Shown: positions 21,600 to 31,975 of the stretch, piece after piece
Layout of the letters: every line of letters starts with the position of its first letter
How positions within the stretch are numbered: position 1 is the first letter of the stretch
NCBI GenBank assembly: GCA_023055355.1
Contig: JALJCS010000018.1
Span: 1 to 64,000 of the forward strand
Length of the DNA stretch: 64,000 bases
Source of the DNA: Agelaius tricolor
Taxonomy: Eukaryota > Chordata > Aves > Passeriformes > Icteridae
Direction of reading: 5' to 3'
The notes under the pieces: generated by a model
The model's database searches: none
What the model was told of the DNA's origin: nothing
What the model saw: the letters and a program-made list of their open reading frames with translations, nothing else
Translations under genes and position numbers: made by a program

Positions 21600-24070
21600 G
21601 CCAGGCCGCGCCAAATTCCCCATGTGCCTCCGTAACTGCCCAGGCCGTGCCAGGAGGGCTCCTGAGCGGGAACGTTCCAGGCCAGGCCACGGGCACAAGA
21701 AGCACCCTTAAATGCAGCAGCACAGCCCGATTGCAGCCCTGCAAACACTGCCAGAGCTGCAGCTTCCCGCAACTGAACCCCGAAACTGACACCACGGGCG
21801 GGGCTCACCTTGCTTCAACAAGGGCAAAGAAATGTGTTCTCCCCTTCAAGTTCATCCCCTAGGAGAGCAAAAAAGAAGGGGCTTTCCTCCAATGAAATCC
21901 TTCAAGCCATGTGGAAAGGGGGATTTTGACCTCAATTCAAACCCTTGAAAAGGAGGGACACCAGCGCTGTCCCCTCCATTTAAACCTTAGGATGATGAAA
22001 ATGGGCTGGCTGCCTTCAAATCAAACCTGCCACTGGCAACTATTTACAGACTCGAACAGGACGGGCCACTCAAAAATCAGTGTCTTGAGCTGGTTTATTT
22101 CAACATCAGTCTCAACACTTAACAATGGAGACACTCGATGTGAACAGCTCACTGATTTAAACAGAATGCCAAAGAAACATAATGTTACAACACAGCATAA
22201 AGCAAAATCTTCCCAAGTTTCAGCCAATCACACATAGAGCAAAAGCATATTCACATTACTTCTACCCAATTACATGGAGAATACATAGCTTTGGTTAAAA
22301 CAATAGCGGCATATTTTCTAACACAGTGGCTAACTAACTAACATATTCACGTAAGCCTTCTAAAATATACATTAAGTAAATTTGTTGCAACCAAAAAGGA
22401 CAAACCACATAGGCTTATTGTTCTATTTCTCATGTCTAAGCTGCAGCCTAAAACTCATTCTGCTATCTTGGCAGTTCTCTGTCTTTGCTAGCTTTTTGGG
22501 GCCTGCTTTTTTACCATTTTCTCAAAACCCTTTAACTTTATGGATTCCAGCAAAACCCATAATACGACAACAATACTGTGCCCATTCCCGTTCAAATGGA
22601 ACACAGGGATTCCCTGTCACCCCTGGGATACCCCTAACAGCCTGGAAAAGACAGGTTTTCTTTCAATCAACACCCGTAAAACGGCAAGTGAAGGCGGATC
22701 CCCCCCAGTTCAAACTCAGACAATATTAGGAGAGTAGCTGCTTCCCTCTCCTTAATTTCTTTTGTCCTCAAAAGCTGCATTTTTGTTCCTGGAGAACCGG
22801 GGAGGGACTAGCAAGATGAGATTGAAAAGGGAAAGGACAAAAGTCCCCGCTCCAAATCCACACGCGCTCACCCGTTCGGCTGCTGCTTCCCGGCACAAAG
22901 ATTCGTCCCTTGGCACCTCCTTGAAGCGATGCTCCGCGTATCCAAGCACGTATCCAGGTGTTCGCCCAGACGCTGTGAGAAGCTCTCGCAGTCCTTCCAT
23001 GAGACAGCCCCAGGAGCCCCCCATGAACCCCTCTACTCAGCAGCTCCATGCAAAAGGGAGCTGAGGCAAAGCCTCCCCCTAAAACAGCCTCCCCCCGCCC
23101 CCCCCCCCCCAGCAGGAGCCTGCCCCTCATCATCCTCACAGCTCACACCTGGGGCTGATGCCACTCTCCAACGGCGCCTCTCCCCATCCAGCACACAGCC
23201 CGCTTCTCACAGACACAGAGCCAACAGAAATCTGCTCTGGGTGCTGGCTTTTCTTAGTCCATCTGCTTCCACAATTCAGACACGTACCTGTGCTGATGGC
23301 ACTGAGGGAAAGCTTTCCAGTGCACAAAACTGTCATTCTGGTAGCACGCTTTGAGACGCCTTCAGAAAAAGCAGAATCAGAGCCACCTCCTAAGAGCCCT
23401 GCTGAGGAACCCCGCCCTCCTTGGGACGCCCAATGCAGCAGAGCTCAAAAACCAAGGGCAAAAGTCAAGCTTGGAGTGGAAAAAGACAATATAAATACAG
23501 CAGCCATTCAAAAAAGCCTTCGCACAGCAATAGTGGGAACCGGTCACATTTCTTCTTTCCTTGCTCTCTGGAATGACATTAATACGAAGTAAAAAACCCA
23601 CACGAAACACAAGGCAGAGCTGGGATTTTACACGTCTTCCTTTTGGCTCTCTGGATGACAAGCGCCTCTTCCGGGACTGCGACACGATTTGGGCGCTGGC
23701 AGAGAACGGAGGCAAAAGGTGCCAGAGAGCCCTTTCTATCGCCTTCAGCCCCTGCAGCTGTTCTGAGGGTTCCAGGGCACAGCTCGGTCCGTTCCTAGAT
23801 CAAAACCTCACGGCAATATCTTCAGAAGTACTACCCATCTCCAGTCGGATCCTCCTACATTCCTGTAAACAAGTGAGTGCATAGAGAGGGTTTCTCCCCA
23901 GCTGAGTTTAGAGACCAATTTCTATTCTTTAGCAATACCTAGAAAACTGAATACCTTGCCAGGTTTTAGCATCCTACACCCACTCACCCCTCCCTGTGCA
24001 TTTGGTGGCAGCTTTGGGTCCCTCTGGGGGACGGCACCCAGCGTGACCCCCCCCCCCCCTCGCCCGCCAC
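21600..24070. other. Anonymous sequence between ERV-A and the GC-rich block
   Basis: No gene is recognised. A phrase near 21930-21960 (TTCAAACCCTTGAAAAGGAG) resembles the phrase just before the 190-bp satellite near 9800-9825, and a weaker copy lies near 22655-22690. Frames of 100-144 codons at 22.7-23.9 kb match no family I know. A C-run lies at 23097-23110 and another at 24048-24058. Confidence 0.45.
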
Positions 24071-24072
24071 CC

Positions 24073-24167
24073 ACCTGCTCCTGCACCGCAGTGGGGCTCC
24101 CTCTCCTGGGCACCTTGGGGTGCCCCCAATGGCATCAAAGCCCCGAGTCTTCACCCCCCCTTTTCCT
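24073..24167. repeat. 95-bp direct repeat, left copy
   Basis: This segment starts ACCTGCTCCTGCACCGCAG and ends CACCCCCCCTTTTCCT. It recurs at 25951-26046 with about four substitutions and one extra C. The two copies bracket the GC-rich and AT-rich blocks. Confidence 0.95.
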
Positions 24168-25454
24168 GACCCCCAAAGAAGACACAGGAGGAGTCCGACT
24201 GCCCTGGACAGCAGCGCAGCGCTTCCCCCAAGCCCTTCCCACACGTGCATGGCCCCAGCAAGGGATTCTGCTGCAACAAGAAAGGGGGGGCAGCCCCCAG
24301 AAGGCTTGAGGTTCCTGCCCAGCCTCGCTGTCACGGGCCAGGGGCAGCGAGAGAGGGAGCGGCACAGACGGCGGAGACGGCACGGCACAGAGCGGGGGCC
24401 GCTCTCAGCGCAATGCCGGGAAAGCCGCAGCTCCGGCGCTGTCGGCCGGGGTGCTTGACCGGCACGGGGGGATCCGCCGAGAGCCTCCGGCCCCGCGCGG
24501 GGACTCCTGCAAGGGCCGAGGGGCGCCGGGCTCCGGCCCTCGGGGCTTTATTCTCCGGCAGCCCGAGCCCCGCGGCTGCGGGGCAAAGAAGGAAAGGGGG
24601 CACGGGAAGAGAGGAGCGAGAGCAGGGCATGAGAAAGGGCGGGGAGGGAGCTCGGGCTGTGGAGGAAAGTGGGACGGGAAGGGAAAGCCCGGGGCGAGGG
24701 TACAGGGAGGCTGGGCAGAGGAAGGAGAGAGGGGGAACAGAAGGCAGTAGCGGGCTAGGGACAGGACAGGAAGGAGCCGGGTTTGTGGGGGGAGAGGGAA
24801 TGGGGGAAAGGGAGCGAGAGAAGGCGAATACGGGGAGAAGGAAGGAGGGCTAGAGAGAGGGACAGGCGGGGAAGCCTCCCAGAGCCCCGGCTGCACCCCG
24901 AGCCCGGCCCGGCGCCGAGCCCGGCCCGGGATGCTGCGCTCGGCGGAGCTCGGCTCGCTCCGGAGACACTCGGCTCGAGTCGGCTCTTCGGCTACTGTCG
25001 CCTATTGTCGCCTAAACTCGGCTCTTGGCGCCTGCATTCGCCTCTTCGGCCGAGCTCGCCTCGCTTCGGCCCAACTCCCAGCCGCTCTGTGCCTTCGGCG
25101 CGCCTCGGCTCCGCTCGCCTCGGCTCGGCTCCCTGAGGGCGGGCAAGCGCCGCCGCCTCACGTTCAGCTCGCCCGGCTCGGGGCTCTCCCGCTGCCGCGT
25201 CCCGCGGGCGGCCCGGCCATCGCGCGGACACGACCGGGAGCGCGGGCTCGGACAGGAGCTCATTAGGCTGTGACCGCACTCGCGTTAATTAGCGCGCACG
25301 AGAGCAGCAGGCTCGCTTCGCCTGAGCTCGGCTCGCTTCGCTTCAGGCAGCCTCGGAAGCCTCGTCTCGGTTCGCTGGAGGCCGTCAGGTTCGGCCGCTC
25401 TCGCCTTGCTTCGGCCGAGCTCGTGCGATTCCCCCGAAGGCGGCGGCGTTCGGT
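24168..25454. other. Very GC-rich, CpG-dense block
   Basis: CpG is abundant throughout, and 24930-25440 is dominated by degenerate tandem CTCGGCT / CGCTTCGGC words. It could be a CpG island or a GC-rich low-complexity satellite. No splice-flanked exon or start codon context persuaded me. Long frames on both strands here are a by-product of base composition. Confidence 0.6.
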
Positions 25455-25950
25455 TGTGTATTGATTGTATATTTCTATAGTTAGATTTATATTTCTAGAA
25501 TACTTCTATTAATCCAAATAAAAACCCCATCTCTAACCAAATAAATACAAGAAAACACCTTCTTTTAAACGATATCGAAATATTTTTATACTTTGTATAG
25601 TTATATTCACATTTATATTTATAGTTTCTTTTGATGCAATCTATTAATAATTATATATAATATCTATAAAATTCTTGACATGTATTTAAATTATTATTTA
25701 TATTATGTATCGTATCTACTGCTGCAACTAAATTTTTCTCATATTTGTAAACTTTATCTGTATGTATTTATGATATATTTCTAGACTTAGATTTCTACCT
25801 TCATATTCTTTGTATTTATCATTTTTATCATCAAAACCCTGCCTATTGACAAGTAAAAAAACCCGCTTTCTTTAACGATTAAAAAAATATTTTTATATTT
25901 GTAATTTTCATATTTCTATTTATAATTTGTTCTCTAGTACGTGATAACAT
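25455..25950. repeat. AT-rich degenerate repeat block 1
   Basis: The switch from GC-rich to TATATTTCTA-type sequence is abrupt at about 25455. Phrases of the type AAAACCC(C/T)... followed by CTTTCTTTTAA and a T/A run recur near 25520 and 25830. The same phrases recur in block 2 at 32.0-33.1 kb. Confidence 0.7.
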
Positions 25951-26046
25951 ACCTGCTCCTGTACCGCAGTGGGGCTCCCTCTCCTGGGCACCTCGGGGTG
26001 CCCCCAACGGCATCAGAGCCCCGAGTCTTCACCCCCCCCTTTTCCT
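25951..26046. repeat. 95-bp direct repeat, right copy
   Basis: Partner of 24073-24167. Differences include CTGCACC to CTGTACC, CTTGGGG to CTCGGGG and CAATGG to CAACGG. Confidence 0.95.
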
Positions 26047-26805
26047 CTAGTTAGAAACTACACTGGAACTTTTTTCTGGAAACAAAGACATGACCTAAAT
26101 GCTCTCCCCATGTCCTAGACAGATAGATGTTCAGTTCTTAGTTGACTGGGCAGCAGTTTCTTAAATAGAATGATAAACAATATGGAAACGTTTTAGCTAC
26201 AAGCAAATAGGCAAATCTGAACAAGGTCCTGGTGGCCAGCCACTGCAGTTATTTTGAAGCAATTTTTTAAACAATCAAATACTGATACCACAAAAAATAA
26301 AGCAAAAAGCTGACTACTGGCTAAGAAAGAAGGAAAAATTAACTTTTGATGACAACAACAACATTCCAAGGACACAGGCTTTTTTCCAATGTCATACCTT
26401 ATTACTACCTCTCTTGGGAATTCTCATCGTGGATCCCAAAAGGAATAAATACCTCAGAGTGTCCTAAAGCACAAAGTAGCATGCACCAGCTCCTCACACT
26501 CCCAGCAGGTCAGCACAGCGTGCACCGAGTCTGCAACAAATTCTGCTCAGTGAGGGTCTGCAAACAAAGTTTCAAGTGATGAATTGAACTCATTTTCAAG
26601 GGACGCTTTCTAAGCACAGAAGCACAACAAAGAACAAGCAGAAACAATCCTTAAAAAAATCTGCAAGTTTTATTTAGCACGTATGCGACGGATTTCCACC
26701 CTATGGCTTCTCACTTGGATTTGTCTGTAGGTTCAGGAAGATGATAATGCACACTCTGCCTTCCCTGAACCCCCCACACCAGCTGAGCGCTGCTCAGCGT
26801 GTTCA
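26047..26805. other. Non-coding sequence downstream of the GARNL3 pseudogene
   Basis: I see no gene. It lies on the 3' side of the GARNL3 copy. Translation immediately past the TGA at 26803-26805 no longer resembles the family. Confidence 0.5.
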
Positions 26806-27005
26806 GACCATCGGGAACTGGGTTATGCACACCCGGATGGACCGGAACTCCTCTGCTGCAGATTCAGGAGACCAGAGCAGAGAGGTGCTGGCCGAGGCGT
26901 CATCCCAATTCTATTTATGTGTGACGAGAAGTAGTTTGTTCCCAACAGCTGCAACAATCCTCAGCTCGCTCCCGTGGTGAGTATTAATGGCACACAGAGG
27001 GCAGC
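26806..27005 (-). pseudogene. GARNL3: GARNL3 pseudo-exon f, CNH domain start, with two stops
   Basis: Acceptor ATTTCCTCAG precedes CPLCAINTHHGSELRIVAAV, a strong match to the family CNH region. Similarity continues past an in-frame TAG at 26911-26913 (STSLL, EEF, SIR, FPMV) to a TGA at 26803-26805. Human GARNL3 codes for sense residues at both places, so both stops are lesions. Confidence 0.85.
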
Positions 27006-27681
27006 CTGAGGAAATAATGGTCTGGGCTCTAAGTGGTGGGACAGGCTCTGATTTTTTTCTTTTGTATTTGCATGATGATCGGTACAACAGGGCTCTGATG
27101 GATGACTCGGCAACACGCAATTAAAAACTCCTCCATAGGATTACATGGACTTGTAGGAAAAGACAAAAGCCTATCACCCTTCTGAAATCTCCTTTTAATC
27201 CGAAGCACGTGGATTGTCACTGTACTGCAACTTCCAGGTTTTCAAAGCAGCTTACTTCTGAAGACCAGGAAACATTTATTTCTACAGAAACAATGGGCAG
27301 CACCCAGGCTAATCTAAGCACTACTGTTTGATAGGGGATCTGCAAGTGTGCCAGTCCAGCTTAAAGCGGGCTTTATGCCAGTCTAACGTCCCCACTAAAT
27401 TCTTCCCGTATCTCCCGACCCCAAAATCTTATTTTTCCCTAAAGCTTCTCATCATTGGCAATTTCCAAGTAACATGGTTTTTTTACAACATTCAAAAATG
27501 TCATGCTGGACTGAACTAGAGAGTAATTTTCCAATATAAGCTTAGCAAAGTCTGAATTGACTTGTCCAGACAGAAAACCTACAACCTACACCTGCCTAAA
27601 AAGACCTAACGAGCCCCTGGCAGCCACCGGCATCAAGGCACAGTGGATGTTTCTAATACAGAGTAAGGATAACAATATCAC

Positions 27682-27803
27682 CTTTTGTTCTCTCCAGTTT
27701 GTTTCCTCTGCAGTCATATTTGCTTCTTATGATTTTTACAGTCTCTGTATCTTCTCGGACAGCGCTGAGTCTGACAACCAGGATACGAGAGTCTTTCCCT
27801 GCC
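27682..27803 (-). pseudogene. GARNL3: GARNL3 pseudo-exon e, leading into the CNH domain
   Basis: A 122-nt exon after acceptor TTCTCTCCATAG, ending AAAG|GTGATA. It is open and encodes GKDSRILVVRLSAV and later DCRGNKLERTK, matching the family segment before the CNH domain. Its phase fits the next block exactly. Confidence 0.85.
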
Positions 27804-28591
27804 CTATGGAGAGAACCAAGAAAAAAAAGTTAAAAAAAGAACAGGGCAGTTTGAAGTTAATACTTCCGACGAGAAGCAGCACCTAACAAACAGAGCAACA
27901 GTGAACAAAGCGTGACACCTCCCTGGGGACAGAAGACTTACAAACTCTCCGGGATTTACAATTCTAGTAACCAAGCCCTTCAGCACAGCAGCCAAGTGTC
28001 CCATTAGGTGGTGCTGCACCAAAGAATGATCCGAGAGGTTCCAAAGAGTGAAATGCACCTTATTTTCCAAAGACGTAAAATCTTGCAAAATAACCAAACT
28101 ACAATAGATATAAACTACAGGGCAAGAGTACAAGTGTTAACTTGAGGAACTGGAACCATCCAGGTGAGCAACTGCTAACTGGATCCTCAACAGAGTTTGA
28201 GGAACCCTTCAGGATACAGAAGGGTTTTCCCCAGAAATTGCACAGGCTGAGTTTTGATAGAAGTACACTTGCCAGACGCTCAGAAACGTCACCCACCCTC
28301 CGGGTGTCTTGAGAGAGCTGCGAATGGCTCTCACGTGGTTTGAGCTGGTTCTGTAAGGGCTCAGGGTGAATTTCACCAGATGCAACCAAATTGGGCAACA
28401 CCCAGTGGGACAGAAGGAACCCAAAGCTTGTTTTACCCAAAGCTTGGGTAAGCAGAGCTCCAGCAAATACTGCGGAAACAGACATAACAGGGTAACAAAT
28501 AATAAACCTACTTTTTTTTTTTTTTTTAATCTTACCTTTTTTTTTTTTCTTCAGGTGATCAAAACAATTAAGGAGAAGGTGGAAAACTCAC

Positions 28592-28668
28592 CATTACTGA
28601 ACATTTCATCATCTGTAAGCTGACCATCCTTAGCATAGAGGACTCCAAATTTAAAATTCACCAATCCC
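28592..28668 (-). pseudogene. GARNL3: GARNL3 pseudo-exon d, start of the Rap-GAP domain
   Basis: A 77-nt exon with acceptor TTTATTTCCCAG and donor AATG|GTGAGT. It encodes VNFKFGVLYAKDGQLTDDEM, the characteristic opening of a GARNL3 Rap-GAP domain. It is open, and its splice sites are intact. The next domain exons do not follow. Confidence 0.9.
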
Positions 28669-29053
28669 CTGGGAAATAAAACCAGATATTGCATGATAAA
28701 CAGTCAAACAGAAGACGTAAGAATTTGTTTCCTCTAAGGACTTTCACGTATGTACGTATCTTTGTATACATCCTACGCATTAGAACATACATTTTATACC
28801 ATCTTCCAATACATAACAATTTACCTTTAAACTTTGATAGTATAGCATCAAATCATTAACTTAAATTGTTGCTCTATTATTGTTAAGTTGGTGCTTAAAG
28901 TTATTTTTGCTGTCATGTTCAAAAAAACATCACTTATTTTTACTGTAACGAGCAATTGATTTCCAAGTCATCATAAGCACATCAAAATACAAAGCTGTAT
29001 TCACTGGACGGGTCTGTGAGATACAAGTAGTTAGGCTTATCCTTACCTCTTAC

Positions 29054-29073
29054 CCTTCAAGAACCAATAAATC
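29054..29073 (-). pseudogene. GARNL3: GARNL3 pseudo-exon c (microexon)
   Basis: After acceptor TTGTTGACAG the block encodes DLLVLE, continuing directly from exon b. Two donors are possible. GTAAGA at 29053 gives a 20-nt exon in phase with exon d. GTAAGG at 29046 gives 27 nt, closer to the family length, but includes an in-frame TAA and breaks the phase. Confidence 0.75.
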
Positions 29074-29329
29074 CTGTCAACAAAAACAGCATCTTTAGCC
29101 CCCTCCTATTAAAGATTCTACAAGGATGATGGTTTTATTTGTGTTTAGAAGTTTGGATTTGAAATGGCCAGTTCAATGGATAAAGACAGTTTAAGTAGTA
29201 TTAGATTATTATTATTATTATTATTATCTGCTACTGGAAGAGACAAACCAGTAGTATCTATACTTAATTACTTCTATTTCCCGAAAATAATAAAGAAAAA
29301 GAACCAAACAAAAAAAAGTCACTTCCTAC

Positions 29330-29393
29330 CTTTTGTATCTCAGGATGAAAAATGTCTCTTGGGCTCTTCTCCAGTTTATCAAGACTCCTAGCA
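29330..29393 (-). pseudogene. GARNL3: GARNL3 pseudo-exon b
   Basis: A 64-nt block with acceptor GCATTTCAG and donor AAAAG|GTAGGA, open throughout. It encodes RSLDKLEKSPRDIFHPEIQK, close to the family segment just before the Rap-GAP domain. It enters after two bases of a codon and ends on a codon boundary. Confidence 0.85.
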
Positions 29394-30004
29394 CTGAAAT
29401 GCAAATGAACGAGTGCTTTATAGGCCCCGAACCACCAACCGATTGCAGTTACAGCACTTACAAAATGAATTGTTCCCAGAGCCTCTGGGAAATGGAATGG
29501 TTTGTGCAACTGCCATTTCTTCCCCAAAATACTAACTTCCAACACTTCCTAAACTTAGTTTGCATTTTAAAAACAGAAATTAGGGAGACTTAGGGTGGAG
29601 ATCAGGTTGAAATTGATTTCCTTCTAAAGCACAGGGCTCTGTTCCATCACCCTTCATTTGGCTCCACACAGAATCACAGAGAGCATTTTAGGAGGGCTCA
29701 AGAACCAATTCTATTTCTCTCTTTTTTCTAGTTCTCTCTCTTCCTAAATAATTCAAGGCAAGTCAAATGAAAAATGACAAGTTCAGCATCAAATTCACAC
29801 TTTTTCCCTTTGTCTGCTCAAGAACAGGCTTTAAAACCACTTCTTGCTGCCTTCAACGATTAAGACTTGCAAAACAGTTTCACAAGTTTGATAGGTTTAT
29901 CAAAAAAACCACAGAACGCAAGCTCTGAATTACAGGAAAAGGTACACAGGCAAATATCTAAACTGATGGCTTATTTGTCAATCCATACCTTAATGGAGAT
30001 TGCA

Positions 30005-30053
30005 CTGAGAATGGTTTTGTGGGACTCTAAGGGAGACATATTTTCTGAGTACC
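30005..30053 (-). pseudogene. GARNL3: GARNL3 pseudo-exon a (splice donor lost)
   Basis: An acceptor TTGTTTACAG precedes the block, which encodes ...PLESHKTILS. The next exon continues with AxSLDKLEK, matching the family order. For the phase to fit, the exon must end at 30005, where the following bases are TGCAAT rather than GT. One lost G would explain this. A cryptic donor GTATGG at 29988 is out of phase. Confidence 0.55.
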
Positions 30054-30473
30054 CTGTAAACAAGAAAAGCTAGGATATATTACAGGACATACCCTCTTTT
30101 TCTGCATATTCAAATAGGATTATCAATAAAAACATTTCAGTTAAAAATGAAGAAAGAAAGCCATGGTAATTTTACTCAGCTATATTTACTGCCAATTTAG
30201 AGAAAAAAAAAAATCACGGGTGCTGGAAAGAAAAAAAAAGTGAACCAGAAATGCCTACAGTAGAACTTTAAAACAATTGCTTGGATAAAAGCATCACGTG
30301 GAACATGAAGTAGAAAAAAAGTGAAACCATTATCAGAGCTGCCTATTTTCTTACCATTGCACAAGAAAATCCGACAAGCAGTATAAAGTCACTGCCTAAA
30401 ACTAATCATAGGATGCAACCAAGAACAATTGAGGCATTTGCTAATCTAAACAGAAACCTTTTCTGGATCCTAG

Positions 30474-31087
30474 TGTGAAAAATGCATGTATTTTATGATT
30501 GGCTTTTCGCAAATATTAAAATGAATATTATATGTGTTGTGTTAGAAAGTAATGCTGTATTAATTCTCTTAAGTAGTGTGTTAAATATAGTTTTAGGTTA
30601 TAAAAATTGTTAAAATAGAAACTATTTTTAGTAGGATACTATTTTTAAAAGAAAGGACTCACAGCGAGATAGCAGCCACAGGACACCTAAATCTTTCAGA
30701 GAAAAAAAATTTATGGCCCTCTTATCAGAAGAAACAAACTTCTTCCTGACTCGAAGGCGCTGTTAGGATTCAGAGGAAGAAGTTGACCATGACCAGACAG
30801 AATCCTGTGTTTGAATGGAATTTATGCATCATGGATGAAGTGTATGAATATGCAACAGGCTGTTGTTTTTAAGGGTTAATCCTTTGTTAACGGGTGTCCT
30901 TTTTCGGGCTCGTGCTGCCCAGAAAAAGGTACTCGGACGTCCATAACTCTTTGTATTTATTGTCTCATATTGCCCTAATTAAAATTGTCCAAATTATTAT
31001 TACTGTAATTGTATTACAATTTTTATAACCATTTTATTACTATTAAATTTTTAAAATTTTGAAAACAAGTGATTGGTGTTTTTAACA
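30474..31087 (+). mobile_element. Solo LTR with CTAG target duplication
   Basis: A 614-bp element begins TGTGAAAAATGCATG and ends TTTTTAACA. It is flanked by CTAG at 30470-30473 and 31088-31091. A 4-bp duplication fits a class I (gamma-like) integrase. A TATA-like GTTATAAAAATTG lies near 30597. It sits between the truncated 5' edge of the GARNL3 copy and the CpG-rich block. Confidence 0.85.
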
Positions 31088-31808
31088 CTAGTGTCAAATC
31101 ACACGTTTTGTCTTTCAGCAGCTCGAGGCTGGAGAGCATTTCCCCTGGGGGTCGGGAGGGTAGGGGCACAAGGGGGTGAGTCTGCAGATCGCACCTGTGC
31201 CATCAGAAGGATCCAGCCCGGTGCTCCTTGCGCTCGCCATTCTCCGGGCCATCGCTGTGTTTTACTGCTCAGCGATGCCGCTCCATCTGTTTGCGTGGAA
31301 GGAAGAGCCACGAGCACTAAGGCAGTCAGCAGCCGTGCCATTCCAGCGATATCGCAGCGCTCTCTGCTCGCAAGGCTGAACACGCTGCAAAGCCGCCTCC
31401 GCAGCCGCTCGCCCGTCCCCGCTCGCTGCCCCCGACCCGCGGAGCGCTGCCACCGCGCCTCTGCTGCCCGCCGAACCCGGCCCCGCCGGGCCGCCCCCGT
31501 GCCAGCCATTCTTCTCGGCCATCGTGTCCCTTTGCACTCCGGAATGTTCCTCAGCCCTCCCGGCCATTTACCGACCCCGCCCCGCCCGCCGCTCGCTCCC
31601 GCCCCTCGCCCTTGCCTCGCTCGGCAGCCGCGTCCTTGCCCCGCCCCCGGCACCCAGCGGCGAGGGGCAGGGCGCTGGCTCGGGGGACTGCAGTACCGCT
31701 CTCTGGCCACAGGGTGGCGGACTTACCAGGGCTGTGATTTTCCCGCCCTTTTGGCCGCCACCTTGAGAAGGTCAATCGAGTCCACAACATCCGCGACACG
31801 CCACTCCT

Positions 31809-31820
31809 AAGATGGCGGCC
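31809..31820 (+). promoter_or_regulatory. YY1-like motif
   Basis: AAGATGGCGGCC matches the AANATGGCGGC consensus exactly and lies inside the CpG-rich block. Confidence 0.6.
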
Positions 31821-31863
31821 TCTCGGCTGCCTGTCGCTGGCCGGCTGCAGTACCGCGCTGTGC

Positions 31864-31877
31864 CCACAAGGGGGCAG
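31864..31877 (+). promoter_or_regulatory. CTCF-like motif
   Basis: CCACAAGGGGGCAG differs from the CCASYAGRKGGCAS core at one position. Confidence 0.5.
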
Positions 31878-31975
31878 CACTGCGCCCACCCCAGCCCGGG
31901 CTGCCTGGGGGGAATGCGGGCAGGGAAGGCGGCAGATAAGCGCAGGGGCGATCCCCTCCAAAAACTCCTCTGAAA

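Larger units (their letters stand above)
26806..30053 (-). pseudogene. GARNL3: GARNL3 partial pseudogene, internally deleted
   Basis: Six exon-like blocks, in gene order on the minus strand, match GARNL3 (GTPase-activating Rap/Ran-GAP domain-like 3) as I know the family. They cover the region before the Rap-GAP domain, the first Rap-GAP exon, and then a segment leading into the citron-homology (CNH) domain. Splice phases agree across most junctions. The exons for most of the Rap-GAP domain, which should lie between 28592 and 27803, are missing, and that gap is only 788 bp. Exons upstream of 30053 are also absent. The last block has an in-frame TAG (26911-26913) and TGA (26803-26805). This is a decayed copy; the functional gene is presumably elsewhere. 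Confidence 0.85.
31130..31975. promoter_or_regulatory. CpG-rich block with YY1-like and CTCF-like motifs
   Basis: CpG density is high from about 31190 to 31960. It contains AAGATGGCGGCC at 31809-31820, a strong YY1-type motif usual in CpG-island promoters. It also contains CCACAAGGGGGCAG at 31864-31877, which matches 13 of 14 positions of the CTCF core. A related phrase (CTGCAGTACCGC followed by a CAC..GGTGGC word) occurs about 157 bp earlier, near 31689. It could be an orphan promoter or insulator. The 245-codon frame at 31073-31810 is probably compositional. Confidence 0.5.

Noticed and set aside
24245..25464. Several 100-200 codon frames on both strands
   Set aside because: Stop codons are rare in this GC-rich sequence; there is no splice context and no family similarity.
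28099..28485. 128-codon minus-strand frame between GARNL3 pseudo-exons d and e
   Set aside because: It does not match the missing Rap-GAP exons, and it overlaps another open frame in a second phase.
29650..29700. Possible CR1 tail (AGAATCACAGAGAGCATTTT)
   Set aside because: The match to the CR1 3' end is too short and imperfect.
31073..31810. 245-codon plus-strand and 203-codon minus-strand frames
   Set aside because: Both cover the same CpG-rich block and neither has recognisable protein character.
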